Shown here piece after piece: positions 29,018 through 38,888 of a stretch of DNA of 64,000 bases. Where the stretch lies: positions 2,321,001 to 2,385,000 of the forward strand of contig NZ_JAGGNA010000001.1 in assembly GCF_017875765.1 (NCBI RefSeq). Direction: 5' to 3'. The notes beneath the pieces were generated by a model. That model saw only the letters and a list, made by a program, of their open reading frames with translations. It had not been told where the DNA came from and searched no databases. Both the position numbers and the translations under genes were made by a program. Source of the stretch: Flavobacterium sp. CG_23.5. GTDB lineage: Bacteria > Bacteroidota > Bacteroidia > Flavobacteriales > Flavobacteriaceae. Numbering within the stretch: the first letter of the stretch is position 1; each line of letters opens with the position of its first letter.

Positions 29018-30895
29018 ATGATGAGAAAACTCTTTTTACTATCTTTTATCACACTTAATTTTTGTGCTGCATCGGCCCAAAGCACCGGTTATTGGCAACA
29101 ACAAGTCGATTACAAAATGGATGTGAACATGAATGTTAAGAACTACCAATACAAAGGAAAACAGGAATTGGTTTACACCAATAATTCTAATGATACTTTG
29201 AAAAAAGTGTTTTATCATTTGTTTCCAAATGCATTCCAACCCGGAAGTGAAATGGACGCCAGAATTCAGAAGATTATAGATCCAGACGCGAGAATGGTCA
29301 ACAAAATGAAAGTGGATGGTAAAGACGTAAAAGAAAGCCGCATCAAAACTTTGAAGCCAAATGAAATTGGCTATTTGCGAATTTCAAATTTCAAGCAAGA
29401 TGGTGTTGATGCAACTGCCAAAGAAGTGGGGACTATTCTTGAAGTTACTTTGGCAAAGCCAATATTACCTAATTCAAAAAGCACTTTCACATTGAATTTT
29501 GACGGTCAGGTTCCAGTACAAATTCGTCGTTCAGGAAGAAATAATGTGGAAGGAGTGGAATTATCAATGTCACAATGGTATCCTAAAATGGCCGAATTTG
29601 ACTTCGAAGGTTGGCATGCAGATCCTTATATCGCCAGAGAATTTCACGGTGTTTGGGGGAATTTTGATGTGAATATTACCATTGATAAAGGGTACACACT
29701 TGGAGGTTCAGGCTATTTGCAAAACCAAAATGAAATAGGACACGGTTACCAAGATGCAGGTGTTACCGTGACTACGCCAAAGAAAATGAAAACATTGACT
29801 TGGCATTTTATAGCGCCTATGGTACATGATTTCGCTTGGGCTGCCGATAAAAATTATATGCACGATGTGGTAAAAGGACCAAATAATGTTGATTTGCATT
29901 TCTTGTATAAAAACAATCCAAAGACAGTAGAAAATTGGAAAAAGCTAGAACCTTTAATGGTTAATGTGATGGATTTTTACAATAAGAAAATTGGAAATTA
30001 CCCTTATAAACAATACTCTTTTATTCAAGGTGGTGATGGTGGAATGGAATATGCCATGTGTACTTTGATGTTAGGAAACGGAACTTTAGAAGGAATTTTA
30101 GGTACTGCTACGCATGAGTTGGGACATTCTTGGTTTCAACATATCTTGGCTTCAAATGAGTCAAAACATCCTTGGATGGATGAAGGGTTTACAACTTATG
30201 TTGAAGATTGGGCGCTTAATGAATTAGGCACTAAAAAAGTGGAAAACCCTTTCCAAGGGAATTATAACGCGTACTATAAATTGGTTGAATCAGGCAAGGA
30301 ACAACCGCAAACCACTCATGGAGATCGTTATGATGAAAATAGGCCGTACAGTATTTCTTCATACGTAAAAGGAAGTCTCTTTTTGTCGCAATTAAATTAC
30401 GTGATTGGTAAGGATAAATTAGCGGAAACCATCAAAAGATATTTTCATGATTTCAAGTTTAAGCACCCGACTCCAAATGATATCAAAAGAACTGCTGAAA
30501 GAGTTTCTGGCGCAAATTTAGATTGGTATTTGGTGGATTGGGCTGAAACTACTAATACAATTGATTACGGAATTAAAGACGTAAAAGAAAATAAAGACCA
30601 AACGCTAGTTACTTTGGAAAGAATTGGTAGAATGCCAATGCCAATTGATTTGACGGTCGAATATACAGATGGAAGTACAGAAAGTTTTTACATCCCGTTG
30701 CGCATGATGAGTTTTGAAAAAGAGAATCCAAATCCAGCTATAAAAAGAACAGTTTTAAAGGATTGGACTTGGGCACATCCTAAGTATGAGTTTGCTATTT
30801 CAAAGCCTAGAACTTCCATAAAGAAAATCGCCATAGATCCAAGTGGTTTAATGGCAGATGTCAAATCAGCTAATAATACATACGAGATTAAGTAA
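29018..30895 (+). CDS. M1 family metallopeptidase (gluzincin), exported
   Basis: 625 residues from the start at 29018, chosen because the earlier ATG lies inside the terminator hairpin of the previous gene and this one begins a signal peptide (RKLFLLSFITLNFCAASAQ). The zinc site is HELGHSWFQH with the third ligand Glu in WMDEGFTTY, the HExxH-(18)-E spacing of M1. GGMEYAM stands in for the GAMEN substrate motif. It is an aminopeptidase-like enzyme, probably periplasmic or secreted, and extends the peptidase cluster. The terminator at 30975 is strong. Confidence 0.93.
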   Translation: MMRKLFLLSFITLNFCAASAQSTGYWQQQVDYKMDVNMNVKNYQYKGKQELVYTNNSNDTLKKVFYHLFPNAFQPGSEMDARIQKIIDPDARMVNKMKVDGKDVKESRIKTLKPNEIGYLRISNFKQDGVDATAKEVGTILEVTLAKPILPNSKSTFTLNFDGQVPVQIRRSGRNNVEGVELSMSQWYPKMAEFDFEGWHADPYIAREFHGVWGNFDVNITIDKGYTLGGSGYLQNQNEIGHGYQDAGVTVTTPKKMKTLTWHFIAPMVHDFAWAADKNYMHDVVKGPNNVDLHFLYKNNPKTVENWKKLEPLMVNVMDFYNKKIGNYPYKQYSFIQGGDGGMEYAMCTLMLGNGTLEGILGTATHELGHSWFQHILASNESKHPWMDEGFTTYVEDWALNELGTKKVENPFQGNYNAYYKLVESGKEQPQTTHGDRYDENRPYSISSYVKGSLFLSQLNYVIGKDKLAETIKRYFHDFKFKHPTPNDIKRTAERVSGANLDWYLVDWAETTNTIDYGIKDVKENKDQTLVTLERIGRMPMPIDLTVEYTDGSTESFYIPLRMMSFEKENPNPAIKRTVLKDWTWAHPKYEFAISKPRTSIKKIAIDPSGLMADVKSANNTYEIK

Positions 30896-30974
30896 TATTT
30901 CGTTAAGATTAAAAAAGTCTGATTCTAAAAAACGAAGTGAATCTTTTAATTTTCACATCTCAGATTTCAAACAA

Positions 30975-31009
30975 AAAACCCCCGAAAACAAGAGTTTTCG
31001 GGGGTTTTT
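30975..31009. terminator. Strong terminator between M1 gene and a converging gene
   Basis: AAAAACCCCCGAAAAC and GTTTTCGGGGGTTTTT form a perfect 16-pair stem with an AAGA loop. The A and T flanks make it bidirectional. Confidence 0.9.
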
Positions 31010-31030
31010 ATATTCAATGTTCTGATTTAA

Positions 31031-31408
31031 CTATTCGAAATAATTCTTAATATAAGTAATCAGGTTTTCATCACTCATTTTATTAGAAGTGCTATCTGTC
31101 GATACTGCATTTTTATATTGAGCAGTTTCAGAAAGAAACTTTGTGAATTGTTCTTGAACTTGGCCTGTTCCAGTTAGATGAATTTCATCCACGTTTGGCA
31201 TTTTGCTGGCAATGTCCTTGAAAAATTTTTGCGTTAAGCCAATTTCTTGATTGTTCGCTGTTTTTTCACTTGAATTATGACCTGGATCTTCGGTTTTTAC
31301 ATGACCTAAGACTACGAAATCCCCGTTATCAACATTTTCTCTTCCTACAATGGTTGCATGATTAGAATCCATCCAAACACCAAACTGTTTTTTATTTTTT
31401 TCTGACAT
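31031..31408 (-). CDS. Small cytoplasmic protein of unknown function
   Basis: 125 residues, no signal or membrane helix. The N-terminal strand FGVWMDSNHATIVGR, then IASKMPNVDEIHLTGTGQVQEQFTKFL, remind of the fold of archaeo-eukaryotic release-factor-like proteins (baeRF group), in which a short strand is followed by an alpha/beta domain that lacks the GGQ loop. This is only an impression from the pattern of strands. It converges with the M1 gene at the terminator. Confidence 0.7.
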   Translation of the reverse strand: MSEKNKKQFGVWMDSNHATIVGRENVDNGDFVVLGHVKTEDPGHNSSEKTANNQEIGLTQKFFKDIASKMPNVDEIHLTGTGQVQEQFTKFLSETAQYKNAVSTDSTSNKMSDENLITYIKNYFE

Positions 31409-31585
31409 AATAATTTTATTTTTTTTAAAGATAGCCTTTATAGAATGCTAATTTCATTTTTTGGGTTAAGATTGTGATTGTGGCTTTAGCCAAATTTGGT
31501 AATAGATTGACATTCCAAAAGTAAATTCCAGTAAAAGTAAATTATTGATTCATACTAAATTAGTGAAATTGGCCATGCAAACATT

Positions 31586-33337
31586 TTATAAAATTTTACT
31601 CCATGTTTTTTTGTCTTTCAACAATACTTCCCTCATAATTTGAATTGGTGGCATACCGTTATCCATCATCGCATCGTTAAATTTTTGTAAGCTATACTTG
31701 TCGCCTTCTTGTTTTTTGTAATCTTCGCGTAATTTCAGGATTTGTAATTTACCCAAAGTATAGAATAAATAACCGGGGTCGTAGGTTCCACGCAACGCTT
31801 CTTGTCGAGATGGTTTGTCGCCTTGATACCAGTTGTTCATGAAAAATTTGGTGGCGTCATCAACATTCATTCCGTGACAATGCGTGTTAATCGAGACGCA
31901 CAAACGGCAAATGCGCAACAATGCATCTCCAGATTGGGCTAAACGATATTTTGCCGCCTTAATTGGATCACCTGTGTTGCCAAAACCGGCATCTAGCATC
32001 ATTTTTTCAGTATAATGCGCCCAACCTTCAATGAAAGCGTAGCTTCCAAAAATCTTCTGAATCTTGGAGGCATCCGAAGCATTTAAATGTAAAAATTGCG
32101 TGTAATGCCCCGGATAAGCTTCATGAATTGAAACCACATCCGTCGTGTAAAAATTGAATTGTGCCAACCAATCTTCTTGTTGTTTTGGGGTCCATTTTGG
32201 ATCGACCGGTGTTATATAGTAATAAGCTTCCGTAGCTTTTGTTTCAAAAGGACCAGGAGTATCCATCGATGCCGTACTGGTTGAACGCGCATAAGTTGGC
32301 GTTTCTTTCACCATTACGCGCACTTCAGAAGGCATGGTAACGATTTTCTTGTCAATCAAAAACTGGCGAATTGATTCCAAATTTTTTCTCGCATCTGGTA
32401 TTAAACTTGCTGCTGTAGGATGTTCCTTTTGCATTTCGTTATATACATCAAGGGGTTTTTTGTTTGGATTGATGATTTTTGCAGCCGCATTAAACGATTC
32501 TTGCTCTTTCTTTAATTCTTTCATTCCAACAGCTAAAATATCATCTGCTGACATGGTGATTCCTTCGCCATACAACAGCATTTTTTGGTAATTAGCTTTG
32601 CCAATCGCATATTTATTGTTTGCCTTGGCTAATTTTTCTTTTTCCAAAAACGAAGCATAATCGTTTATGGCATCTATGGCTTTTTTATTGGCACTATTGA
32701 AAGCCTTCATTAAGGTATCATTTTTAACGTCTTTCAATGCAATTAAAAGATCGGTTCCAAGGAAAGAAGCGGAGCCTTTTGCAATTTCAATTGCCAACTG
32801 AATGTGTGGTAATGCCAATGAATCCTGTAGATTTACCTTTGCTGCTTCGTAAATCTTTGGTGCTTCATTCTCAATAGCAATGATGGATTTGATCTGCTGT
32901 TCTATTGGGGCAAAATTTCTTTTGATATAAATATTCACATCGATTAATCCGGCGTAGGTCATGGGATTTTTAGTGTATATTTTCAAATCTTCAAAAGAAA
33001 ACAACTCGTTTTTTATGTTGGAACGCATCATTTTCCAATCGTAATAATTTTTTTTACTTAAAGAAGCGGAATCTATTTGCGAAAGATTCTTATCAAACTC
33101 TTTTAGTCTTGCTACTTCCTTATCTAATGAAGCTTTGCTGAAATCAGTAATTTTCCCGTCATATTCATGAAGTCCCAGAGCCACTCCCATTTGTGGACGC
33201 CAGGCTAAATATCCATTCAGGTAGTCTTCGGAAAGTTTTTCAAAAACAGTATCGCCTGAGGCAGCACTTTTTTTATTTTGGTTGCAACCAATTAAAGTAA
33301 AGATAAAAACGAATTGTAATAGAATAATTTTTTTCAT
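31586..33337 (-). CDS. DUF885 peptidase-like lipoprotein
   Basis: 583 residues from the start at 33337 (MKKIILLQFVFIFTLIGC), which supplies a lipobox; the longer frame has no plausible N-terminus. The body is alpha-helical. HEAYPGHYTQF (HExxxGH type) and the following EGWAHYTEKMM are the conserved metal-site motifs of DUF885, a family distantly related to M32/M3 zinc peptidases. It is envelope-bound and groups with the S8 and M1 genes, although it is on the other strand. Confidence 0.88.
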   Translation of the reverse strand: MKKIILLQFVFIFTLIGCNQNKKSAASGDTVFEKLSEDYLNGYLAWRPQMGVALGLHEYDGKITDFSKASLDKEVARLKEFDKNLSQIDSASLSKKNYYDWKMMRSNIKNELFSFEDLKIYTKNPMTYAGLIDVNIYIKRNFAPIEQQIKSIIAIENEAPKIYEAAKVNLQDSLALPHIQLAIEIAKGSASFLGTDLLIALKDVKNDTLMKAFNSANKKAIDAINDYASFLEKEKLAKANNKYAIGKANYQKMLLYGEGITMSADDILAVGMKELKKEQESFNAAAKIINPNKKPLDVYNEMQKEHPTAASLIPDARKNLESIRQFLIDKKIVTMPSEVRVMVKETPTYARSTSTASMDTPGPFETKATEAYYYITPVDPKWTPKQQEDWLAQFNFYTTDVVSIHEAYPGHYTQFLHLNASDASKIQKIFGSYAFIEGWAHYTEKMMLDAGFGNTGDPIKAAKYRLAQSGDALLRICRLCVSINTHCHGMNVDDATKFFMNNWYQGDKPSRQEALRGTYDPGYLFYTLGKLQILKLREDYKKQEGDKYSLQKFNDAMMDNGMPPIQIMREVLLKDKKTWSKIL

Positions 33338-33480
33338 ATTCGAAGAAGTTAAGATTAAAACAGCGGTTTGTTTATTGCTATTATTCCGATTAAAATTATA
33401 GCTAATCAAAAGTAAGAATTTTTATAACAATATGGTTTTTATTTATTTAACAGAATTGTACCATAATATCCACTAACGTA

Positions 33481-33540
33481 AAAATGTCTAATTGTAAAAA
33501 CAGGTTGGATTCCTGGGTTTGTACAATTAGACATTTTTTA
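33481..33540. terminator. Long hairpin between threonine dehydrogenase and DUF885 genes
   Basis: AAAATGTCTAATTGTA (33481-33496) and TACAATTAGACATTTT (33522-33537) form a perfect 16-pair stem, continued by AACAGG/CCTGGGTT. Read on the minus strand it follows the dehydrogenase gene. Confidence 0.75.
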
Positions 33541-33586
33541 TTTCAATGTCTGTCGGCTTTAATCACCTAAAAGAATAGACAAAAAA

Positions 33587-34525
33587 TTATTTCAAATGTT
33601 CCAGCATATCTTTTGTCATTGATTCTAAATCAAACTCGTGTTTCCATTTCCAATCTTTTCTGGCTTCGGCGTCATCGATACTTGCTGGCCAACTGTCGGC
33701 TATTTTTTGACGGAAGTCTGGTTCGTAAGAAATAGTAAATTCTGGAATGTGTTTTTTAATCTCAGCGGCAATTTCAGTTGGGGTAAAACTCATTGCGGCC
33801 AGGTTATAAGCAGAACGAATTTTTATTTGTTCGGCTGGTGCTTGCATAATTTGTATTGTTGCGGCAATGGCATCATCCATGTACATCATTGGCATCTTAG
33901 TTTCAGAGGATAAAAAACATTCGTATTTTCCATCGCTTAAAGCTTTGTGATAAATATCTACAGCATAATCAGTGGTTCCACCGCCCGGAGGGGACGACCA
34001 GCTAATTAATCCCGGATAACGCACGCTACGCACATCAACTCCAAAAATGTTATGGTAGTATTCACACCATCTTTCACCAGATTGTTTACTGATTCCGTAA
34101 ACCGTAGAAGGTTCCATGATTGTATATTGAGGGGTATTTTCTTTAGGTGTTGTAGGACCAAAAACAGCAATACTTGATGGCCAGAATATTTTTTTTATTT
34201 TTTTGGCTTTAGCCAAATTCAAAACGTGAAACAACGAATTCATATTCAAATCCCAAGCAAATGCTGGGTTTTTCTCCGCTGTTGCAGATAATAAGGCAGC
34301 CATTAAATAAATTTCATCAATTTGATGCACTTCGACAAGATGCTCAATTTGATTGAAATCCAATGCATTTACTACTTCAAAAGGGCCTGAATTCACTACG
34401 TCATTGTTCAGTTTTCGAATATCGGAAGCAATTACATTCTCAGTTCCATATATCTTTCGTAATTTATGGGTAAGCTCCGTTCCAATTTGTCCGCAAGCGC
34501 CTATAATCAATATTTTAGTACTCAT
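33587..34525 (-). CDS. L-threonine 3-dehydrogenase, SDR type
   Basis: 312 residues. Oxidises L-threonine with NAD+ to 2-amino-3-ketobutyrate. The dinucleotide fold starts with GACGQIGTEL, Asp of SDIRKL binds NAD, the catalytic pair is Tyr-Lys of YGISKQSGERW, and the YPGLISWSSPPGGGTTDYAVD segment binds substrate and separates this SDR-type enzyme from other epimerase-like proteins. It is monocistronic, with a -7 box directly upstream. It feeds glycine and serine metabolism with 2-amino-3-ketobutyrate CoA ligase, which is not in the window. Confidence 0.93.
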   Translation of the reverse strand: MSTKILIIGACGQIGTELTHKLRKIYGTENVIASDIRKLNNDVVNSGPFEVVNALDFNQIEHLVEVHQIDEIYLMAALLSATAEKNPAFAWDLNMNSLFHVLNLAKAKKIKKIFWPSSIAVFGPTTPKENTPQYTIMEPSTVYGISKQSGERWCEYYHNIFGVDVRSVRYPGLISWSSPPGGGTTDYAVDIYHKALSDGKYECFLSSETKMPMMYMDDAIAATIQIMQAPAEQIKIRSAYNLAAMSFTPTEIAAEIKKHIPEFTISYEPDFRQKIADSWPASIDDAEARKDWKWKHEFDLESMTKDMLEHLK

Positions 34526-34544
34526 TTTGTCTGTTTTAGAAATG

Positions 34545-34552
34545 CAAATATA
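34545..34552 (-). promoter_or_regulatory. -7 box of the threonine dehydrogenase gene
   Basis: Minus strand TATATTTG, 19 bases before the start codon; full consensus match. Confidence 0.55.
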
Positions 34553-34721
34553 ACGTTTTCGTATATATTATTATTTTGAAAAAAAAGTATGAAATTTCTT
34601 GAAAAAGCATTTATAAAGTTGGTTTATTTCTTAATTTTTATGTTTTTTAATACATAAAAGCACTTCTAAGACATTAGATTGTTATTCCTGAACTGTAATT
34701 CGTTATTATAAATTTACTTTG

Positions 34722-34729
34722 TAACTTTG
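34722..34729 (+). promoter_or_regulatory. -7 box of the lipoprotein-mfd pair
   Basis: TAACTTTG (TAnnTTTG), 19 bases before the lipoprotein start. mfd has no space for its own promoter, so it probably depends on this one. Confidence 0.5.
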
Positions 34730-34748
34730 TCCTTTAATATATTCAACT

Positions 34749-35351
34749 ATGAAATATAAATTATCATGCCTCTTTTTTCTGATTATCATTCTTTCTTCAT
34801 GCAAAAATGATAATCAAAAACGACTGGCAGAAAATCAAAAACAAGCTAAGAAAAACGAAGTTATTTTTTCAAATATCAACAAAGGCTGGGTTTTTTACGA
34901 CACACCTATTAATGCAACTTCAGAGGCATCGATATCAACTTGGAACGAATGGAGAATTTTTCTAGCTGAATTAGCTATTAAACCTAAAAAAACCTTAGGA
35001 GCTTTTCAAAAAAAATCAAAAGCATTGACTAAAAAAGTAATGGCTTTAAATGACAACATTCCGAGTCAATTCAACCAACCACAAATAAAAAGCAGAGTAT
35101 CCACTTTAATCACAAAAGTTCAAATGCTGGATTTATTCATTAACTTGGATAATATCCCTGATAAAAAAGTGACTATTTTGGTTTCAGAAATTAATTTAGA
35201 ATTGGTGTCCTTGCAAAGACAAATGGACAAAATTGTGGAAAAAAGTAAAATTCCTGTCGAAGAAGGAGAATCTGAATTAAAGAAAATGATGGATGCCTCG
35301 AGAGCAATTCCAAACACGCCAGTCGACCCAAATACCCCTCAAGTTGAGTAA
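34749..35351 (+). CDS. Lipoprotein of unknown function upstream of mfd
   Basis: 200 residues. The signal peptide ends in SSC (lipobox, Cys18), followed by KNDNQKRLAENQKQAKKNE. The mature protein is helical and charged with no recognised domain, and the C-terminus is a proline-rich tail (TPVDPNTPQVE). Its last eight bases overlap the probable TTG start of mfd, so the two are translationally coupled. A link between an envelope lipoprotein and a repair helicase is not obvious and may be only positional. Confidence 0.75.
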   Translation: MKYKLSCLFFLIIILSSCKNDNQKRLAENQKQAKKNEVIFSNINKGWVFYDTPINATSEASISTWNEWRIFLAELAIKPKKTLGAFQKKSKALTKKVMALNDNIPSQFNQPQIKSRVSTLITKVQMLDLFINLDNIPDKKVTILVSEINLELVSLQRQMDKIVEKSKIPVEEGESELKKMMDASRAIPNTPVDPNTPQVE

Positions 35352-38300
35352 AAAAGCCTTATACAACAGTTACGATAATTCGCCTAAAACAGAGCAAATT
35401 GTTGCCCGGTTGCACGAAAATAATCAGGTGAAAATACATCTTAATGGATTGTTAGGATCTGCACTTTCATTTGTTATCCGAGCTGTTTTTAAAAAAGCAG
35501 AGCAGCCTTTTTTAATTATTTTAGACAATAAAGAAGAGGCAGCTTACTATTTGAATGACTTGGAACAAATGATTGGCGACCAGGATGTGTTGTTTTATCC
35601 AGGTTCGTATCGTCGTCCCTACCAAATTGAAGAAACTGATAACGCTAATGTTCTGCTTCGCGCCGAAGTCCTCAACAGAATTAATTCCCGCAAAAAACCG
35701 GCCATTATTGTCACTTATCCCGAAGCCATTTTTGAAAAAGTGGTAACCAGAAGAGAATTAGACAATAACACGCTGAAAGTAAATGTAGGCGACAAAATAT
35801 CTATCGATTTTATCAACGAAGTTTTATTCGAATATGAATTCAAAAGGGTTGATTTCATAACAGAACCAGGAGAATTCTCGGTGCGTGGAGGAATAGTCGA
35901 TGTGTTTTCTTTTTCGAATGATAATCCGTACCGTATAGAATTTTTTGGAGACGAAGTGGAAAGCATTCGCAGCTTTGATGTTGCGACGCAATTGTCATTG
36001 GAAAAACAAAAAAAAATTACAATAATCCCGAATGTCGAGAATAAATTTTTTCAGGAAAACAGAGAAAGCTTCTTGGATTATATTTCGGAGAAAACGGTTA
36101 TTTTTATTCAAAACACGGAATATTTTTTATCACAATTAGACAAACAATTTGCCAAAGCAGAAGAAGCTTTTGAAAAATTGTCAAAAGACATAAAACATTC
36201 CACTCCCGAACAATTATTCTTGAATCAAGCGAGTTTTATAAAAAGAGCGTTGGACTTTTCGATTGTGGAATTGAATTCGAAACCCATTTTTAGAACCACT
36301 AAAAAATTCGAGTATCACATTAAGCCGCAACCGTCATTCAATAAGCAATTTGATTTGTTGTTGAATAACTTGAACGAGAATCATTTTAACGGATATAAAA
36401 ACTATTTGTTTTGTTCAAATGAAGCTCAGGCGAAGCGGTTTCATGATATTTTCGAAACCGTCTTAAGTGAAGATTTTAATTCGAAGGGAAATACTAGTGA
36501 GACGGTTCTTGACCACCATTTAAAAACAATTAAAAAAGGGGGAAAAACCTTGGATGAAGCGAATGCGGAGAATATCCGAAAGCAATACAACACAATCGTT
36601 TTGCCTTTGTACCAAGGATTTATCGACGAAGAAAACCAAATCACTTGTTACACCGACCATCAAATTTTTGAGCGCTACCATAAATTCAACATTAAAAGCG
36701 GCTATTCGAAAAAGCAAAATATTACTTTAAAGGAACTTACAACTTTATCCGTTGGCGATTATGTAACACATATTGACCACGGGATTGGACGATTTGGCGG
36801 ATTGCAAAAAATACAAGTCGAAAACAAGACTCAAGAAGCCATAAAGCTCGTGTATGCCGATAATGATATTGTGTATGTGAGCATTCACTCGCTGCATAAA
36901 ATTTCAAAGTACAACGGAAAAGACGGTGCGCCACCCAAGATTTACAAGCTGGGTTCGAATGCTTGGAAGATTTTAAAACAAAAAACCAAGGCACGCGTTA
37001 AACATGTTGCCTTCAACCTGATTCAGCTGTATGCCAAAAGAAGATTGGATAAAGGATTCAAGTTTGCGCCGGATAGCTATTTGCAAAACGAATTGGAAAG
37101 TTCGTTTATATACGAAGATACGCCCGACCAAACTAAATCGACGGCAGAAGTAAAAGCCGATATGGAAAGTGACCGCCCAATGGATCGCTTAGTTTGCGGT
37201 GATGTGGGTTTTGGTAAAACCGAAGTCGCTATTCGTGCGGCTTTCAAAGCGGTTGATAACAGTAAACAAGTGGCCATTTTAGTACCAACAACGATTTTGG
37301 CTTACCAACATTACCGTACTTTCACCGAAAGATTGAAAGATATGCCGGTTTCTGTGGGGTATTTAAACCGTTTTAGAACTGCCAAACAAAAAGCGGAAAC
37401 CTTAAAATTATTAGCCGAAGGAAAACTGGATATTGTTATTGGAACACATCAATTGGTCAATAAAAATGTGGTTTTCAAAGATTTAGGATTGCTGATTGTG
37501 GACGAGGAACAAAAATTTGGTGTCAACGTAAAAGACAAACTTAAAACCATTGCAGCCAATGTAGATACGCTGACCTTAACAGCAACTCCAATCCCGAGAA
37601 CTTTGCAGTTTTCGTTGATGGCTGCACGCGATTTATCAGTAATTACAACGCCTCCGCCCAATCGTTATCCTATCGAAACCAATGTGGTGGGCTTCAGTGA
37701 AGAGTTGATTCGGGATGCGATTTCATATGAAATTCAGCGTAACGGGCAGGTATTTTTCATCAATAACAGAATCGAAAATATAAAAGAAGTGGCCGGAATG
37801 ATTCAGCGTTTGGTTCCCAATGCCAGAGTGGGAATTGGTCACGGACAAATGGAAGGCAGAAAACTGGAAGAGTTGATGTTGGCTTTTATGAACGGTGAAT
37901 TTGATGTTTTGGTGGCAACCACCATCATCGAAAGCGGACTGGACGTTCCTAATGCCAATACGATTTTTATCAATAATGCCAATAATTTTGGTTTGTCTGA
38001 TTTGCATCAAATGCGAGGTCGAGTAGGGCGTAGTAATAAAAAAGCGTTTTGCTATTTTATCTGTCCACCCTATTCTGCCATGACTGATGATGCGAGAAAA
38101 CGAATTCAAGCCTTGGAACAATTCAGTGAATTGGGAAGCGGTTTTAATATTGCGATGAAAGATTTAGAGATTCGTGGTGCAGGAGATTTATTAGGTGGTG
38201 AACAAAGTGGTTTTATCAATGAGATAGGTTTTGATACGTACCAAAAAATTCTGAACGAAGCTATTGATGAATTGAAGGAAAATGAATTCAAGGATTTATA

Positions 38301-38802
38301 TCCTGAAGAAAACAATTTGGAAACCAAAGAATATGTAAAAGACCTTCAAATCGATACCGATTTTGAGTTGTTGTTTTCGGACGAATACATCAATAATGTC
38401 TCCGAGCGATTGAGTTTATACAATGAATTGGGCGGTGTAAAAAATGAAGAAGAACTCATTATTTTCCAAAATAAATTGATTGACCGTTTTGGTCCTATGC
38501 CACCACGCGCCAAAGCGTTAATGAATAGTATTCGCATAAAATGGATTGCCACTCGCATTGGAATCGAGAAATTGGTGATGAAACAAGGCAAAATGATTGG
38601 GTATTTCATATCCGACCAACAATCGGATTATTACCAGTCGAACCGTTTTCAAGACGTGTTGCAGTTTGTACAAAAACACAGTTCTATTTGTAAAATGAAA
38701 GAAAAACAAACACCAGCGGGTTTAAGGTTATTGTTGACTTTTGACAATGTGAAGAATACGAGGACAGCTTTGGAATTGATGGAGATGTTGGGAGGGAAGT
38801 AG
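35344..38802 (+). CDS. mfd: Transcription-repair coupling factor Mfd
   Basis: 1152 residues from a TTG start at 35344. This start is chosen because LSKKALYNSYDNSPKTEQI is a natural Mfd beginning, whereas the earlier ATG adds 17 residues encoded over the lipoprotein's C-terminus. Mfd displaces stalled RNA polymerase and recruits UvrA. Domains: UvrB-like damage region (1-330), RNA polymerase-interacting CarD-like domain with LSVGDYVTHIDHGIGRF (about 455-540), translocase with Walker A VCGDVGFGKTEVAIR and DEEQ box LLIVDEEQKFGV, helicase C with QMRGRVGRSNKKAFCYF, and the TRCF C-terminal domain. Confidence 0.96.
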   Translation: MSKKALYNSYDNSPKTEQIVARLHENNQVKIHLNGLLGSALSFVIRAVFKKAEQPFLIILDNKEEAAYYLNDLEQMIGDQDVLFYPGSYRRPYQIEETDNANVLLRAEVLNRINSRKKPAIIVTYPEAIFEKVVTRRELDNNTLKVNVGDKISIDFINEVLFEYEFKRVDFITEPGEFSVRGGIVDVFSFSNDNPYRIEFFGDEVESIRSFDVATQLSLEKQKKITIIPNVENKFFQENRESFLDYISEKTVIFIQNTEYFLSQLDKQFAKAEEAFEKLSKDIKHSTPEQLFLNQASFIKRALDFSIVELNSKPIFRTTKKFEYHIKPQPSFNKQFDLLLNNLNENHFNGYKNYLFCSNEAQAKRFHDIFETVLSEDFNSKGNTSETVLDHHLKTIKKGGKTLDEANAENIRKQYNTIVLPLYQGFIDEENQITCYTDHQIFERYHKFNIKSGYSKKQNITLKELTTLSVGDYVTHIDHGIGRFGGLQKIQVENKTQEAIKLVYADNDIVYVSIHSLHKISKYNGKDGAPPKIYKLGSNAWKILKQKTKARVKHVAFNLIQLYAKRRLDKGFKFAPDSYLQNELESSFIYEDTPDQTKSTAEVKADMESDRPMDRLVCGDVGFGKTEVAIRAAFKAVDNSKQVAILVPTTILAYQHYRTFTERLKDMPVSVGYLNRFRTAKQKAETLKLLAEGKLDIVIGTHQLVNKNVVFKDLGLLIVDEEQKFGVNVKDKLKTIAANVDTLTLTATPIPRTLQFSLMAARDLSVITTPPPNRYPIETNVVGFSEELIRDAISYEIQRNGQVFFINNRIENIKEVAGMIQRLVPNARVGIGHGQMEGRKLEELMLAFMNGEFDVLVATTIIESGLDVPNANTIFINNANNFGLSDLHQMRGRVGRSNKKAFCYFICPPYSAMTDDARKRIQALEQFSELGSGFNIAMKDLEIRGAGDLLGGEQSGFINEIGFDTYQKILNEAIDELKENEFKDLYPEENNLETKEYVKDLQIDTDFELLFSDEYINNVSERLSLYNELGGVKNEEELIIFQNKLIDRFGPMPPRAKALMNSIRIKWIATRIGIEKLVMKQGKMIGYFISDQQSDYYQSNRFQDVLQFVQKHSSICKMKEKQTPAGLRLLLTFDNVKNTRTALELMEMLGGK

Positions 38803-38856
38803 AATGAAATTAAATTTTAGTAAATTAATTACAGTAAATATAGTTCCACCTGGTCT

Positions 38857-38873
38857 CCCCTCCTTCGGAGGGG
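38857..38873. repeat. GC-rich hairpin behind mfd
   Basis: CCCCTCC-TTC-GGAGGGG inside a GC-rich segment (about 38847-38884) foreign to the AT-rich surroundings. No T tract follows, so it is more likely a dispersed palindrome than a classical terminator. Confidence 0.45.
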
Positions 38874-38888
38874 GCAGGGGGAGGATTC

